From contig LNDP01000014.1 of NCBI GenBank assembly GCA_001464665.1, positions 124,001 to 188,000 of the forward strand: a DNA stretch of 64,000 nt, written 5' to 3'. Shown here piece by piece: positions 21,831 through 29,597 of the stretch. The translations under genes were made by a program, and so were the position numbers. Numbering within the stretch: position 1 is the first letter of the stretch; each line of letters starts with the position of its first letter. The notes beneath the pieces are model-generated. The model was not told the DNA's origin. It saw only the letters and a program-made list of their open reading frames with translations, and did not search any database. The stretch is from Acidobacteria bacterium Ga0074141 (lineage in GTDB: Bacteria > Acidobacteriota > Blastocatellia > Pyrinomonadales > Pyrinomonadaceae).

Positions 21831-21862
21831 ATTCTACAACCTGTCAGTTAGTGTCAGGTCAA
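21831..21862 (-). promoter_or_regulatory. MerR-type promoter/operator for copA
   Basis: On the minus strand, -35 TTGACC (21862-21857) and -10 TAGAAT (21836-21831) are separated by 20 bp. The spacer holds an imperfect dyad ACCTGaCAcT...AcTGaCAGGT. Overlong 19-20 bp spacers with a central dyad are the hallmark of MerR-family targets. It starts five bases after the merR stop and leaves a leader of about 100 nt before copA. Confidence 0.82.
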
Positions 21863-21866
21863 GCGG

Positions 21867-22283
21867 TCATTCCGAAGCTCCGGCAAAGGACTCTATCAGC
21901 CGGCAAACGGAATGTCCGTCAGGCTCGGCATCTTCCATTCCCGACCACATTTCGGCGGCCTGTTCGAGCCTTTTCTGCAGCCTTTTCAATTCGCGGATCG
22001 CCTCGCGGTTCTCGCGGATCCGCCGCTCAACAATCTCGCGGACCATCGGGCAGGGCGTGTCGCCATCCTCGGCATGCAAGAGTATTTGCTCGATCTCGCC
22101 GAGTGTGAAACCGAGATTTTTTGCACTATTGATGAATTTTAGACGCTCTTTGTCGCTCTGTTTATAAAGCTTGTAGCCGTTGCGAAGGTCGCGGGAAGGC
22201 TTGAGCAATCCGATACGCGTGTAATAGCGGACAGTGAAAATGGGAAGCCCGGTTCGTTTTGCCAGGACCGAAGCGGTCAGCAT
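21867..22283 (-). CDS. MerR-family metal-responsive regulator
   Basis: 138 aa. N-terminal winged helix MLTASVLAKRTGLPIFTVRYYTRIGLL and the typical dimerisation helix after residue 80. Cys78 (in TPCPMV) and Cys127 (SVCRL) are candidate metal ligands, but the CueR CX7C loop is not obvious. Likely senses copper or a related thiophilic metal and twists the overlong promoter at 21831-21862, just downstream of its own stop, to induce copA. Start supported by AAAGGAGA before the ATG. Which metal it binds is inferred from the neighbour, not from ligands. Confidence 0.9.
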   Translation of the reverse strand: MLTASVLAKRTGLPIFTVRYYTRIGLLKPSRDLRNGYKLYKQSDKERLKFINSAKNLGFTLGEIEQILLHAEDGDTPCPMVREIVERRIRENREAIRELKRLQKRLEQAAEMWSGMEDAEPDGHSVCRLIESFAGASE

Positions 22284-22348
22284 ATTTGTCTCCTTTCTGA
22301 TGGCACTTTAAGGCAAGTGTAACACCGAAGGGAAGCGTTTTATGGAAT

Positions 22349-22376
22349 TTGTCGGCATATGATGGTGTATTATATT
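22349..22376 (+). promoter_or_regulatory. Candidate sigma70-type promoter of the riboswitch transcript
   Basis: TTGTCG (22349-22354), 16-bp spacer, TATATT (22371-22376), which would start the RNA a few bases before the riboswitch. Motif-based only. Confidence 0.45.
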
Positions 22377-22411
22377 AGGCGGTTGGTGTGCCAAGTTTGT
22401 AGCCCCCCGAA

Positions 22412-22504
22412 CCAGCCTAAACCAAACCGAAAAGGCAACTGCCGCGTGAAAATGCGGCGGACGCAAAGCCAGGGAACTTCATCGTAAGTCAGCCCGGCTG
22501 CCGA
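22412..22504 (+). promoter_or_regulatory. GEMM / cyclic di-GMP-I-like riboswitch
   Basis: The hallmark GGACGCAAAGCC (22459-22470) follows a GCCGC-loop-GCGGC stem that is itself preceded by GGCAAC, as in the GEMM class. A second arm (GGGAACTT ... AAGT-CAG-CCC) and the closing GGCTGCC follow in the right order. CAGCC at 22414 can pair with GGCTG near the 3' end. The aptamer ends just before the GAGGT Shine-Dalgarno of the CAP-domain gene, so ligand could control translation. c-di-GMP or cGAMP specificity cannot be assigned by eye with certainty. Confidence 0.75.
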
Positions 22505-22516
22505 AGTGAGGTAGAT

Positions 22517-23101
22517 CTGAAAACTCTCGTACCTTTTTTCATTTTTATACTTTTGGTCTCGGCCATTGATGCCAGCGGCCAGCGAGCCGGCGAGCGTCCG
22601 GTCCCGATCCTCGTAGATGAGATCGGGTCAATGCGTTTGCCCAAGCGAAAGGCGGTCAGTTCGGTTGAGCGGCCGTCGATACCTCGTCCTGTCGGCAAGG
22701 TTCGCTCTTATGAACGGACGGCGTTTGACCAAATGAACTCGGAGCGGCAGGCGAAAGGGCTTGCCCCGCTTGAATGGAGTGAGCAGCTCGCCGACCTTGC
22801 ACGATGGCATTCGCACGACATGGCCGAGCGGAAGTATTTCAGCCACCGAAGCAAGGACGGCACGACGGTCGATGGGCGTGCGGACGTGCTCGGCATCGGC
22901 GGCTGGCGGGCGATCGGCGAGAACATCGCTTTTCTTCGCGGATATGATGACCCGGTCGCGATGGCCATTCAGAACTGGCTGCTCTCGCCTTCGCATCGCA
23001 AGAATATGCTGAGCGGCGTCTGGCGGGAATCGGCCATCGGCGTTGCCGTCTCGGACGACGGAGCGGTCTATTTCACCCAAGTTTTCCTCACCCGCAAGTA
23101 G
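22517..23101 (+). CDS. Secreted CAP-domain (SCP/PR1-like) protein with probable CTG start
   Basis: 194 aa if started at CTG 22517. That start gives a complete signal peptide (KTLVPFFIFILLVSAIDASG) and has GAGGT five bases upstream; the next recognised start, TTG 22553, would cut the signal peptide in half. The CAP domain occupies about residues 65-190: NSERQAKGLAPLEWSEQLADLARWHSHDMAERKYFSH, the conserved GENIA, and SPSHRKNML, with the His/Glu pocket residues. CAP proteins act outside the cytoplasm in varied roles; the exact one is unknown. The GEMM-like riboswitch immediately upstream suggests second-messenger control. A strong terminator follows at 23124. Confidence 0.88.
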   Translation: MKTLVPFFIFILLVSAIDASGQRAGERPVPILVDEIGSMRLPKRKAVSSVERPSIPRPVGKVRSYERTAFDQMNSERQAKGLAPLEWSEQLADLARWHSHDMAERKYFSHRSKDGTTVDGRADVLGIGGWRAIGENIAFLRGYDDPVAMAIQNWLLSPSHRKNMLSGVWRESAIGVAVSDDGAVYFTQVFLTRK

Positions 23102-23123
23102 ATTTACTTGCAACGGACAGAAC

Positions 23124-23161
23124 GGCCCGAAGCTCAAGCAGCCTCGGGCCTTTTGTTTTTT
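23124..23161 (+). terminator. Rho-independent terminator after the CAP-domain gene
   Basis: GGCCCGA (23124-23130) pairs with TCGGGCC (23144-23150), followed by TTTTGTTTTTT. Confidence 0.85.
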
Positions 23162-23187
23162 GGCAGACTGGGCTCTAATCTTTGGCA

Positions 23188-24102
23188 ATGGGTCCAGAGC
23201 CTTTCACATTGCCGTCGTTCGCGAAGATAAACCTGCACCTGCGGGTGTTGGGGAAGCGAGCGGACGGCTTTCATGAGATCTGTACGGTCTTTCAAACCGT
23301 CTCATTGCACGACAAGATAACGTTCGAAGCTGCGGATGAGCTTTCGATGACCTGCGACGATCCGGCAATACCGACCGGTGAAGGGAACTTGATGATCAGG
23401 GCGGCTTCGAAGTTGCGCGACTTGGCAGGTGTTTCGCTGGGAGCGAAACTGCATCTGGAAAAGCGGATACCGTCGCCCGGTGGGCTCGCAGGCGGTTCGT
23501 CAAATGCTGCGGTGACGCTGATCGGGCTCATGAGGCTTTGGGGGCTGGAAGTACCTCAAAGCGACCTGCTAGCGATCGCCGGCGACCTTGGCTCGGACGT
23601 TCCTCTTTTCCTGGAAGGCGGAACGATGCTCGGAACCGGGCGGGGCGAGAAGATCGGGCCGCTTCCGGATGTGATCGATGATAATCTACTAATAGTTACT
23701 CCGAATGTTGCCGTCAGCACGGCCCAGGCGTACGCCGGTCTAGGGGCTGAAAGCTTGACAAATGCTGCACTCCAAACTAAGCTATCGGTTTGTCGTTCGG
23801 AGGCTGAACAGGTCCTCAAAGACCTGAGTTTCGGAACGAACGATTTTGAAAGCACCGTATTTTCCGAGTTTCCTGAAGTTAAAGACGTCAGGGACACACT
23901 CGTCGGACTCGGAGCCCGCAAGGTGCTCTTAAGCGGCAGCGGAGCAAGTGTTTTCGCAATTTTTGACAATTTACTTACGCGGCAAACAGCATTAGAAGCC
24001 CTTGGTGATAAGACCAACTGGCGAAGTTTTGCCGCAGCGACCGTTTCGCGAACGGAATATCGCGAGGCTCTCTATCCAGAGTCATTGGTCGTTTCCGAGT
24101 AA
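23188..24102 (+). CDS. ispE: 4-diphosphocytidyl-2-C-methyl-D-erythritol kinase
   Basis: 304 aa from ATG 23188 (an in-frame TTG six bases earlier is less likely). GHMP kinase of the MEP isoprenoid pathway; phosphorylates CDP-methylerythritol. Visible: AKINLHLRVLGKRADGFHE near the N-terminus, the ATP loop PSPGGLAGGSSNAA around residue 95, GSDVPLFLEGG, and the C-terminal GARKVLLSGSGASVFAIF. Gene order ispE, tRNA-Gln, prs, rplY, pth is a common bacterial arrangement. It provides IPP/DMAPP used by the carotenoid genes elsewhere in the window. Confidence 0.96.
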   Translation: MGPEPFTLPSFAKINLHLRVLGKRADGFHEICTVFQTVSLHDKITFEAADELSMTCDDPAIPTGEGNLMIRAASKLRDLAGVSLGAKLHLEKRIPSPGGLAGGSSNAAVTLIGLMRLWGLEVPQSDLLAIAGDLGSDVPLFLEGGTMLGTGRGEKIGPLPDVIDDNLLIVTPNVAVSTAQAYAGLGAESLTNAALQTKLSVCRSEAEQVLKDLSFGTNDFESTVFSEFPEVKDVRDTLVGLGARKVLLSGSGASVFAIFDNLLTRQTALEALGDKTNWRSFAAATVSRTEYREALYPESLVVSE

Positions 24103-24117
24103 TATACAGATTTCGAT

Positions 24118-24192
24118 TGGGGCGTCGCCAAGTGGTAAGGCACCGGTTTTTGGATCCGGCATTCGTAGGTTCGAGTCCTTCCGCCCCAGCCA
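24118..24192 (+). tRNA. tRNA-Gln (anticodon TTG)
   Basis: Acceptor stem TGGGGCG/CGCCCCA, D-arm with AGTGGTAAGG, anticodon loop TTTTGGA giving TTG at 24150-24152, T-arm GGTTCGAGTCC, and encoded CCA. The lower pair of the anticodon stem is T-T (position 31-39), as in the second tRNA-Gln of this window. Confidence 0.96.
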
Positions 24193-24208
24193 TTTCTCGA
24201 GTATTCGG

Positions 24209-24243
24209 AACGGCGGCCTTAATGGTTGCCGTTTTTTGTTTTT
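24209..24243 (+). terminator. Rho-independent terminator after tRNA-Gln(TTG)
   Basis: AACGGC (24209-24214) pairs with GCCGTT (24228-24233), followed by TTTTGTTTTT. It separates the tRNA from prs. Confidence 0.75.
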
Positions 24244-24291
24244 CGGGACGGGTGCCGCAGAGGCACATGTTAGATCGGTTGGGTCAGCGTA

Positions 24292-25239
24292 ATGGGCAAT
24301 ATCAAGATCTTTTCGGGATCGGCACATGATGCACTAGCTAAGGAGATCTGTCGGCATTTGAATGTCGACCTCGGCCGCTGTACGACGGCGAGATTTTCAG
24401 ACGGCGAGTTCAATTTCCAGATCGATGAGAATGTCCGCGGGACGGACGTATTCATTGTCCAGCCGACGAGTCCGCCGGTGGACAAGCATGTGATGGAATT
24501 GCTCGTGATGCAGGATGCGTTTCTGCGTGCTTCGGCCGAGCGGATAACGGCGGTGATCCCGTATTTCGGATACGCCCGTTCGGACAAGAAGGACAGGCCG
24601 AGAGTGCCGATCGCGGCGAAGATGGTCTCAAATCTGATCACGACCGCCGGAGCGGACCGCGTGCTGACGATAGACCTTCACGCTTCGCAGATACAGGGTT
24701 TCTTTGATATTCCGGTCGATCACCTTTATGCGGCTCCGGTGATCGTCGATTATTTTCGAGAGAATCCGATCGAGAATCTGGTAGTGGTCGCTCCTGACAC
24801 GGGCGGTGCCGAGCGGGCTCGGGCATACGCCAAGCGGCTTGATGCCGGCCTTGCTCTTTGCGACAAACGCCGCGAGCGGGCGAATGAGGCAGACGTGATG
24901 AACGTCGTCGGTGATGTCGCCGGTAAGAATTGCCTCATCGTTGATGATATGTGCGATACGGGCGGGACGATCTGCAAGGTCGCCAAAGCCCTTCACGATG
25001 CGGGGGCGAATGAGGTGCTGGCTTGTTTTACACATGCAGTTCTCTCCGGCAAGGCCGTTGAGAATATCAGCACGTCATACCTGAAAAAGGTGATCGTTAC
25101 GAATACTATACCGCTCGGCGAGAGTGCATCTCCGCTCGTTGAAAGCGGCCGGATCGAGGTCTTGAGCGTCGGAAAACTGCTCGCCTCGGCGATAAATTCG
25201 ATCCATGACGAGACAAGCGTTTCGTCGCTGTTCATTTAG
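24292..25239 (+). CDS. prs: Ribose-phosphate pyrophosphokinase
   Basis: 315 aa, class I PRPP synthetase of standard size. Makes PRPP from ribose 5-phosphate and ATP for nucleotide, His and Trp synthesis. Visible: KIFSGSAHDALAKEI at the start, RFSDGEFNFQIDENVRG, the flexible-loop YARSDKKDRPRVPI, the metal/ribose region LTIDLHASQIQGFFDIPVDHL, and the PRPP loop IVDDMCDTGGTICK. Immediately upstream of rplY and pth as in many genomes. Confidence 0.97.
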   Translation: MGNIKIFSGSAHDALAKEICRHLNVDLGRCTTARFSDGEFNFQIDENVRGTDVFIVQPTSPPVDKHVMELLVMQDAFLRASAERITAVIPYFGYARSDKKDRPRVPIAAKMVSNLITTAGADRVLTIDLHASQIQGFFDIPVDHLYAAPVIVDYFRENPIENLVVVAPDTGGAERARAYAKRLDAGLALCDKRRERANEADVMNVVGDVAGKNCLIVDDMCDTGGTICKVAKALHDAGANEVLACFTHAVLSGKAVENISTSYLKKVIVTNTIPLGESASPLVESGRIEVLSVGKLLASAINSIHDETSVSSLFI

Positions 25240-25305
25240 TTGCGGCCCAAGCCCGCAAGGCAACGGTAGGCCGCCCCTCGGAACAACGCGGGGCAAAAGG
25301 AAAAT

Positions 25306-25953
25306 ATGGCAGAGAAAATTACTGTAAAGGCAGAGAAACGGGAAGAGTTTGGCAAGAACATCAACCGTCGGCTTCGTGTAGCCGGAAAGGTCCCGGTCAT
25401 CATCTATGGAGGCGGCAACGAGCCCGTTTCTGCGACCGCTCAGCTTAGCGAACTCGCGGCGATCATTCGCTCGGATTCGGGCATTAACTCGGTCTTTTCG
25501 ATCGACGTTGCGGGCGACATCAATGACGTGATCTTTCAGGATCGCCAGGTTGATGTGCTGACGGGCCGATTGCTTCACGCGGATCTTCGCCGATTTGCGA
25601 AGGGCGAGAAGATCGAAATGACCGTGCAGGTGCACATTGTCGGTGAGCCGACCGTGGAACTTGACGACGACGCGGTCGTAACCCAGGCGATGCGTGAGAT
25701 CAAGGTACTTTGCGAGCCCGCAAAAACGCCTGAGTTCGTTGAAGCCGATATCTCGGAACTTCGCATTGACCGGCCGATCCAGGTTTCGGACATCAAGGTG
25801 CCGGAAGGTGTCGAGATCGTTGACGATCCGGAAACGGTTGTCGTTACGGCCGCGATGCAGAAAGAGGTCGAGCTCGAGCCTCAGGTGGCTGAAGGTGCTG
25901 AGCCTGAAGTTGCCGGAGAAGCTCCCGCCGAGGAAGGTGAAGGCGGCGAATAG
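25306..25953 (+). CDS. rplY: 50S ribosomal protein L25/Ctc (TL5-type)
   Basis: 215 aa, the long two-domain form. N-terminal 5S rRNA-binding domain (about 1-95: KREEFGKNINRRLRVAGKVPVIIYGGG, LRRFAKGEKIEMTVQVHIVGEP) and C-terminal TL5 domain (about 96-190). The last about 25 residues are Glu/Ala/Gly-rich (EVAGEAPAEEGEGGE), like the acidic tails on S2, S6 and L9 in this window. The 66-base gap from prs contains a CCCCTCG...CGCGGGG hairpin of unknown meaning. Confidence 0.95.
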   Translation: MAEKITVKAEKREEFGKNINRRLRVAGKVPVIIYGGGNEPVSATAQLSELAAIIRSDSGINSVFSIDVAGDINDVIFQDRQVDVLTGRLLHADLRRFAKGEKIEMTVQVHIVGEPTVELDDDAVVTQAMREIKVLCEPAKTPEFVEADISELRIDRPIQVSDIKVPEGVEIVDDPETVVVTAAMQKEVELEPQVAEGAEPEVAGEAPAEEGEGGE

Positions 25954-25968
25954 CCCGGCCTTTGACCT

Positions 25969-26601
25969 ATGATGGCGGTCGCCGATCAACCGAAGAGCTG
26001 GCTTGTTTTGGGGCTCGGAAATCCGGGCCCCGAATATGAGCGGACGCGGCACAACGCGGGGTTCATGGTGGTCGATCGGTTGGCGGCTCGGCTCGGCGGT
26101 TCGATCAAGCGGCAGGAGTGCAGGTCGCTGGTCGGGCGGGTTACGATCGGGAACTTCCCGGTCGAGCTCGTAAAGCCGCAGACCTACATGAACCTCAGCG
26201 GAGAAGCGGCAGCGTGTCTCGTGTCGAAAGAAGAGCGAGAGGCCTGTGGCCTGGTGGTGATAACCGACGATCTGGCATTGCCTCTCGGCCGGATCCGCTT
26301 GAGGCCGAAAGGGTCGCATGGCGGACATAATGGGCTAAGGTCGATCGCTGATTGCTTGAGAACTCAGGAGTTCATTCGGTTGCGGATCGGTATCAAGCCG
26401 GAGCATCCGGTTGTTGATACGAAGAACTTTGTTCTTCAGAGATTCGCGAAAGCCGAAGAAGAGCTGCTCGAAAACGCTCTTGCCGATGCCGAGAGTGCGA
26501 TCGAAGATCTGATATTAGACGGGATAGAAAAGGCGATGTCCCGGTGGAACGCCGATTCCGCGGTAAAAGTAAAACCGGAAGAACCGGAGACGCAAATTTG
26601 A
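25969..26601 (+). CDS. pth: Peptidyl-tRNA hydrolase
   Basis: 210 aa. Releases peptides from prematurely dropped peptidyl-tRNA. Features: LVLGLGNPGPEYERTRHNAGF with the catalytic His, QTYMNLSG, DDLALPLGRIRLRPKGSHGGHNGL with the catalytic Asp. The usual length is about 190; the last about 15 residues (KVKPEEPETQI) are an extra charged tail. Two adjacent ATGs (25969 and 25972) are possible starts. It lies 15 bases after rplY, probably in the same transcript. Confidence 0.95.
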   Translation: MMAVADQPKSWLVLGLGNPGPEYERTRHNAGFMVVDRLAARLGGSIKRQECRSLVGRVTIGNFPVELVKPQTYMNLSGEAAACLVSKEEREACGLVVITDDLALPLGRIRLRPKGSHGGHNGLRSIADCLRTQEFIRLRIGIKPEHPVVDTKNFVLQRFAKAEEELLENALADAESAIEDLILDGIEKAMSRWNADSAVKVKPEEPETQI

Positions 26602-26672
26602 AAGTGAATGTTTAGCCTTCTTGCTTCGCGATATGAGATGCGAGGCTGAAGATCCGAAAGGAGGAGAGTAAA

Positions 26673-27077
26673 TTGTCAAAAAGAACATACGAAGTAATGT
26701 ACATAATCGATCCGGACGTCACGTCCGATAAGGTCGCCTCGCTCAATGAAGCCGTTGGTGCCCTTATCGAGAAGGAAGGCGGCACGGTCGTGAGAATGGA
26801 TGATGGCGGCCGCCGTGAGCTGGCCTACCCGATCAATAAAAAGAACGAGGGCCACTACATTCTTTTCGAGATCGAGGGAACCGGGCAGGAGATCGCCGAG
26901 CTCGAACGCAGGATGCGGGTCAACGATATGATCGTGCGCTACCTGACCGTACGCGTCGATGAGGACCGCAAATCGGCCGACTTGATGCGCGAGCGTCGTG
27001 AACGCCGCCAAGCACGCAGGGCACAGTTCCGCACGACCGAAGAGGCCCCGGAAACCGGTGAAGAGGCCGCTGCATAA
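26673..27077 (+). CDS. rpsF: 30S ribosomal protein S6
   Basis: 134 aa. Starts at TTG 26673, decided by GGAGGAG about 8 nt upstream and the typical RTYEVMYIIDPD beginning. Conserved ELAYPINKKNEGHY and NDMIVRYLTVRV follow. The ordinary S6 fold ends near residue 105; the tail RTTEEAPETGEEAAA is acidic. First gene of the rpsF-rpsR-rplI block. The 71-base leader has a possible stem (GCCTTCTTGC ... GCGAGGC) that might be an S6:S18 control site, but I cannot confirm it. Confidence 0.96.
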   Translation: MSKRTYEVMYIIDPDVTSDKVASLNEAVGALIEKEGGTVVRMDDGGRRELAYPINKKNEGHYILFEIEGTGQEIAELERRMRVNDMIVRYLTVRVDEDRKSADLMRERRERRQARRAQFRTTEEAPETGEEAAA

Positions 27078-27091
27078 GGAGATAAAAGATC

Positions 27092-27373
27092 ATGGCAGAA
27101 TTAGATAACGAAGATAATGTTGAACGAGAGCTGATGGATGAAGATGCGTTTGGGGATAAAATGCCCCGAAGGTATCAGCGACGAAGGCCGCGGCAGATCG
27201 TACCGGATTACGTAGATTGGAAAGATGTTGATCTTCTCCGCCAGTTCGTTCCCGAACGCGGCAAGATCATGCCGCGACGCATTTCCGGCATTACGGCCAA
27301 GGATCAGCGACGCATTGCTACGGCGATCAAGAGAGCACGGGCGATGGCTCTTTTGCCGTACGCTTCGGAATAG
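27092..27373 (+). CDS. rpsR: 30S ribosomal protein S18
   Basis: 93 aa. The C-terminal two-thirds is classical S18: [45 protein letters not shown]. The first about 25 residues ([16 protein letters not shown]) are unusually acidic before the basic [12 protein letters not shown]. Binds S6 on the platform of the small subunit. AAGGAGAT lies before the ATG, 14 bases after rpsF. Confidence 0.96.
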   Translation: MAELDNEDNVERELMDEDAFGDKMPRRYQRRRPRQIVPDYVDWKDVDLLRQFVPERGKIMPRRISGITAKDQRRIATAIKRARAMALLPYASE

Positions 27374-27394
27374 AACGTCGAGGAGGAAATTTAC

Positions 27395-27970
27395 ATGGCA
27401 AATACCACTATTTTGTTACGCGAAGATATTGAAAGCCTCGGCGGCCGCGGTGAGATCGTAAAGGTCAGGGCAGGCTATGCCCGCAACTTTTTGCTTCCGC
27501 AAGGGCTTGCGACGCTCGCCACGAAAGGCAATCTTAAACAGATCGAGCAGGAACGAGAGGCACTTCTGAAAAAGGCTGCGGTCGAAAGGGCCACCGCCGA
27601 AGCTCAGAAGGAGCAGATGGGTACGATCGAACTTGCCTTCGAGCGAAAGGCCGGCGAGGGCGGAACGCTCTTTGGTTCGGTCACCACGATGGACATCGCC
27701 GAGGCGCTTAATGCCAAGGGATATGAGATCGACCGTAGGAAGATCGTCCTTAAGGATGCGATCAAAGAGACGGGCGAATACACCGTTTCGGTCAAGCTGC
27801 ACCGCGAGGTCGCTCTCATCGTTCCGGTTACCGTAACCGCAGAGGGCGGCGATGCCGAGGAGCCGAAGAAGGACCGGAAGGCAAAGGCCAAGGCCGAGCC
27901 TGAAGCGGCTGAAGCGACGACCGAAGAACCGGTTGCAGAAACGGCGGAAGCTGCCGAAGCAGGCGAATAG
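27395..27970 (+). CDS. rplI: 50S ribosomal protein L9 with extended acidic tail
   Basis: 191 aa; the usual L9 is about 150. The N-domain (ILLREDIESLGGRGEIVKVRAGYARNFLLPQGLA), connecting helix and C-domain (GTLFGSVTTMDIAEAL, REVALIVPVTV) are complete by about residue 150. Then comes a charged tail with a Lys-rich start (KKDRKAKAKA) and a Glu/Ala-rich end. Strong GAGGAGGAAA Shine-Dalgarno. Last gene of the S6-S18-L9 block; a terminator follows at 27995. Confidence 0.96.
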   Translation: MANTTILLREDIESLGGRGEIVKVRAGYARNFLLPQGLATLATKGNLKQIEQEREALLKKAAVERATAEAQKEQMGTIELAFERKAGEGGTLFGSVTTMDIAEALNAKGYEIDRRKIVLKDAIKETGEYTVSVKLHREVALIVPVTVTAEGGDAEEPKKDRKAKAKAEPEAAEATTEEPVAETAEAAEAGE

Positions 27971-27994
27971 GCTGGAACCCAAGCTCCGACATAC

Positions 27995-28030
27995 TGACCG
28001 CTTCCGCTTGCCGGGAGCGGTCATTTCTTT
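27995..28030 (+). terminator. Rho-independent terminator after rplI
   Basis: TGACCGCT (27995-28002) pairs with AGCGGTCA, enclosing CCG/CGG, then TTTCTTT. Confidence 0.78.
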
Positions 28031-28215
28031 GCGAAAAAAGGGCTTAGAAGAACGCCAAAAAATTCTGCTTTTCGCGGTTTGAGAAGAGGCCACTGCGGGT
28101 GTAATATCTCTCACTACGCACCTTCGTCTGCGTCTCCAAAAAGACAATTTGTGAGAGCTTTCCGGCAAAGCCCGGCGGGGCACGTGTTTCTCTAAGTGAG
28201 GTAAACAGTATAGTT

Positions 28216-29592
28216 ATGGCTGCATATCCTGAAGCAAGACGCGAGCAATTTCTTGAGCGGCCGCTGCCGAGCAGCGACGACAGCGAACGGACCATCCTCG
28301 GTGCTGTCCTGCTTGACAACTCGGTCGTCACACAGGCGGTCGAGCACCTTAAGCCGGAAGATTTTTACTCGCCTTTTAACCGCCGGATCTACGCGGCGAT
28401 GGTCTCGCTTTTTGATGCAAGCCGGCCGATCGATCCGATCCTGATCGCTGAAGAACTGAAGCGTGACGGCTCGGTCGAGATGATCGGCGGCGTCGCGGCC
28501 ATCGCGAATCTGACCTACGGCCTTCCGCATTTTACTGACGTCTCGGACTACATCAACGTTGTGAAACAGAAGTCGCTGATGCGTAATCTGATCAGGACGT
28601 GCAACCAGATAACAAGCGACGCGCTTGAGGAAGAAGAGGAAGCCGCGATCGTGCTCGACCGGGCCGAGCATATGATCTTTGCCCTCGCTGAACAGCGTGA
28701 CCGAACCGGCTTTGAAGCGATCCGGCCGATTGCCGAGACGGTCTTTCAAAAGATACAGGACTTCGCCCGCCGAGATTCGCACGCACTGACCGGGCTCTCA
28801 ACCGGCTATCGCGACCTCGACAATATCACCTCGGGCCTGCAGGCCGGCGACCTGATCATCCTTGCCGCCCGACCTTCGATGGGTAAGACCGCACTTTGCT
28901 TGAACATTGCTCAGCGGGCCGCCATTCGGGAAAAGGCGGTGGTTGCCGTTTTCTCGATGGAAATGTCGAAGGAGCAGCTCGTTATGCGTATGATGAGCGC
29001 CGAGTCGTCGGTCGATGCGCGGAACCTGCGGCTCGGGATACTCTCGAAGAACGATTGGGGAAGGCTTGCCGAGGGCATTGCTGATCTCTCAGAAACAAGG
29101 CTCTTCATCGACGATACGGCTGGCATTTCCGTCATCGAGATGAGGGCGAAGCTCAGGCGGCTTGCGGTCGAGCAGAAGGGGATCGACCTGGTCATCGTTG
29201 ATTACCTTCAGCTAATGGGCTCCTCCGGCAAACGCAATGAGAACCGTCAGCAGGAGGTTTCGCAGATCTCACGCGACCTGAAAGCACTTGCCAAGGAATT
29301 CAATTGCCCGGTCATGGCACTCTCGCAGCTCTCGCGTGCACCCGAGGCACGAAATCCGCCGAAACCGATGATGTCCGACCTCCGCGAATCGGGTTCGATC
29401 GAGCAGGACGCCGACGTGGTTGCTTTTATCTATCGCTCGGACTACTATTCGAAGAATCCGGACGAAGTGCCAGAAGAAGAGCGCAATATCGCCGAAATCA
29501 TCATCGCAAAACAGCGAAACGGCCCGACGGATACTATCAAGATGGCGTTCCTGAAGCAGTTCACACGGTTTGAGGACGCATACATGCCCTAA
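28216..29592 (+). CDS. dnaB: Replicative DNA helicase
   Basis: 458 aa. Hexameric 5'-3' helicase of the replisome. N-terminal primase-interaction domain (ERTILGAVLLDNSVV; EDFYSPFNRRIYAAM), then the RecA-like domain with Walker A ARPSMGKTA near residue 218, FSMEMSKEQLVMRM, Walker B LVIVDYLQLM, SQLSRAPEAR and DLRESGSIEQDADVV. No intein. Gene order rpsF-rpsR-rplI-dnaB is conserved in many phyla, but here a terminator and about 245 bases separate it from rplI. Confidence 0.97.
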   Translation: MAAYPEARREQFLERPLPSSDDSERTILGAVLLDNSVVTQAVEHLKPEDFYSPFNRRIYAAMVSLFDASRPIDPILIAEELKRDGSVEMIGGVAAIANLTYGLPHFTDVSDYINVVKQKSLMRNLIRTCNQITSDALEEEEEAAIVLDRAEHMIFALAEQRDRTGFEAIRPIAETVFQKIQDFARRDSHALTGLSTGYRDLDNITSGLQAGDLIILAARPSMGKTALCLNIAQRAAIREKAVVAVFSMEMSKEQLVMRMMSAESSVDARNLRLGILSKNDWGRLAEGIADLSETRLFIDDTAGISVIEMRAKLRRLAVEQKGIDLVIVDYLQLMGSSGKRNENRQQEVSQISRDLKALAKEFNCPVMALSQLSRAPEARNPPKPMMSDLRESGSIEQDADVVAFIYRSDYYSKNPDEVPEEERNIAEIIIAKQRNGPTDTIKMAFLKQFTRFEDAYMP

Positions 29593-29597
29593 AACTT

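Noticed and set aside
24077-24105. Possible promoter for tRNA-Gln(TTG) at the end of ispE
   Set aside because: TAATAT is a fair -10, but no -35 lies at 16-18 bases; transcription from ispE is as likely.
24082-24329. Small frames across the tRNA-Gln gene on both strands
   Set aside because: They read through a perfect cloverleaf and its terminator; not coding.
25240-25305. Possible structured leader before rplY
   Set aside because: A CCCCTCG...CGCGGGG stem is visible but does not match a known r-protein leader I can name and is short.
25075-26328. 417-codon antisense frame across prs, rplY and pth
   Set aside because: It crosses three conserved genes and their gaps, with no recognisable domain; codon-bias shadow.
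26602-26672. Possible S6:S18 autoregulatory motif before rpsF
   Set aside because: A stem with CCGAAAG near the start codon is suggestive, but I cannot match the full consensus without a covariance model.
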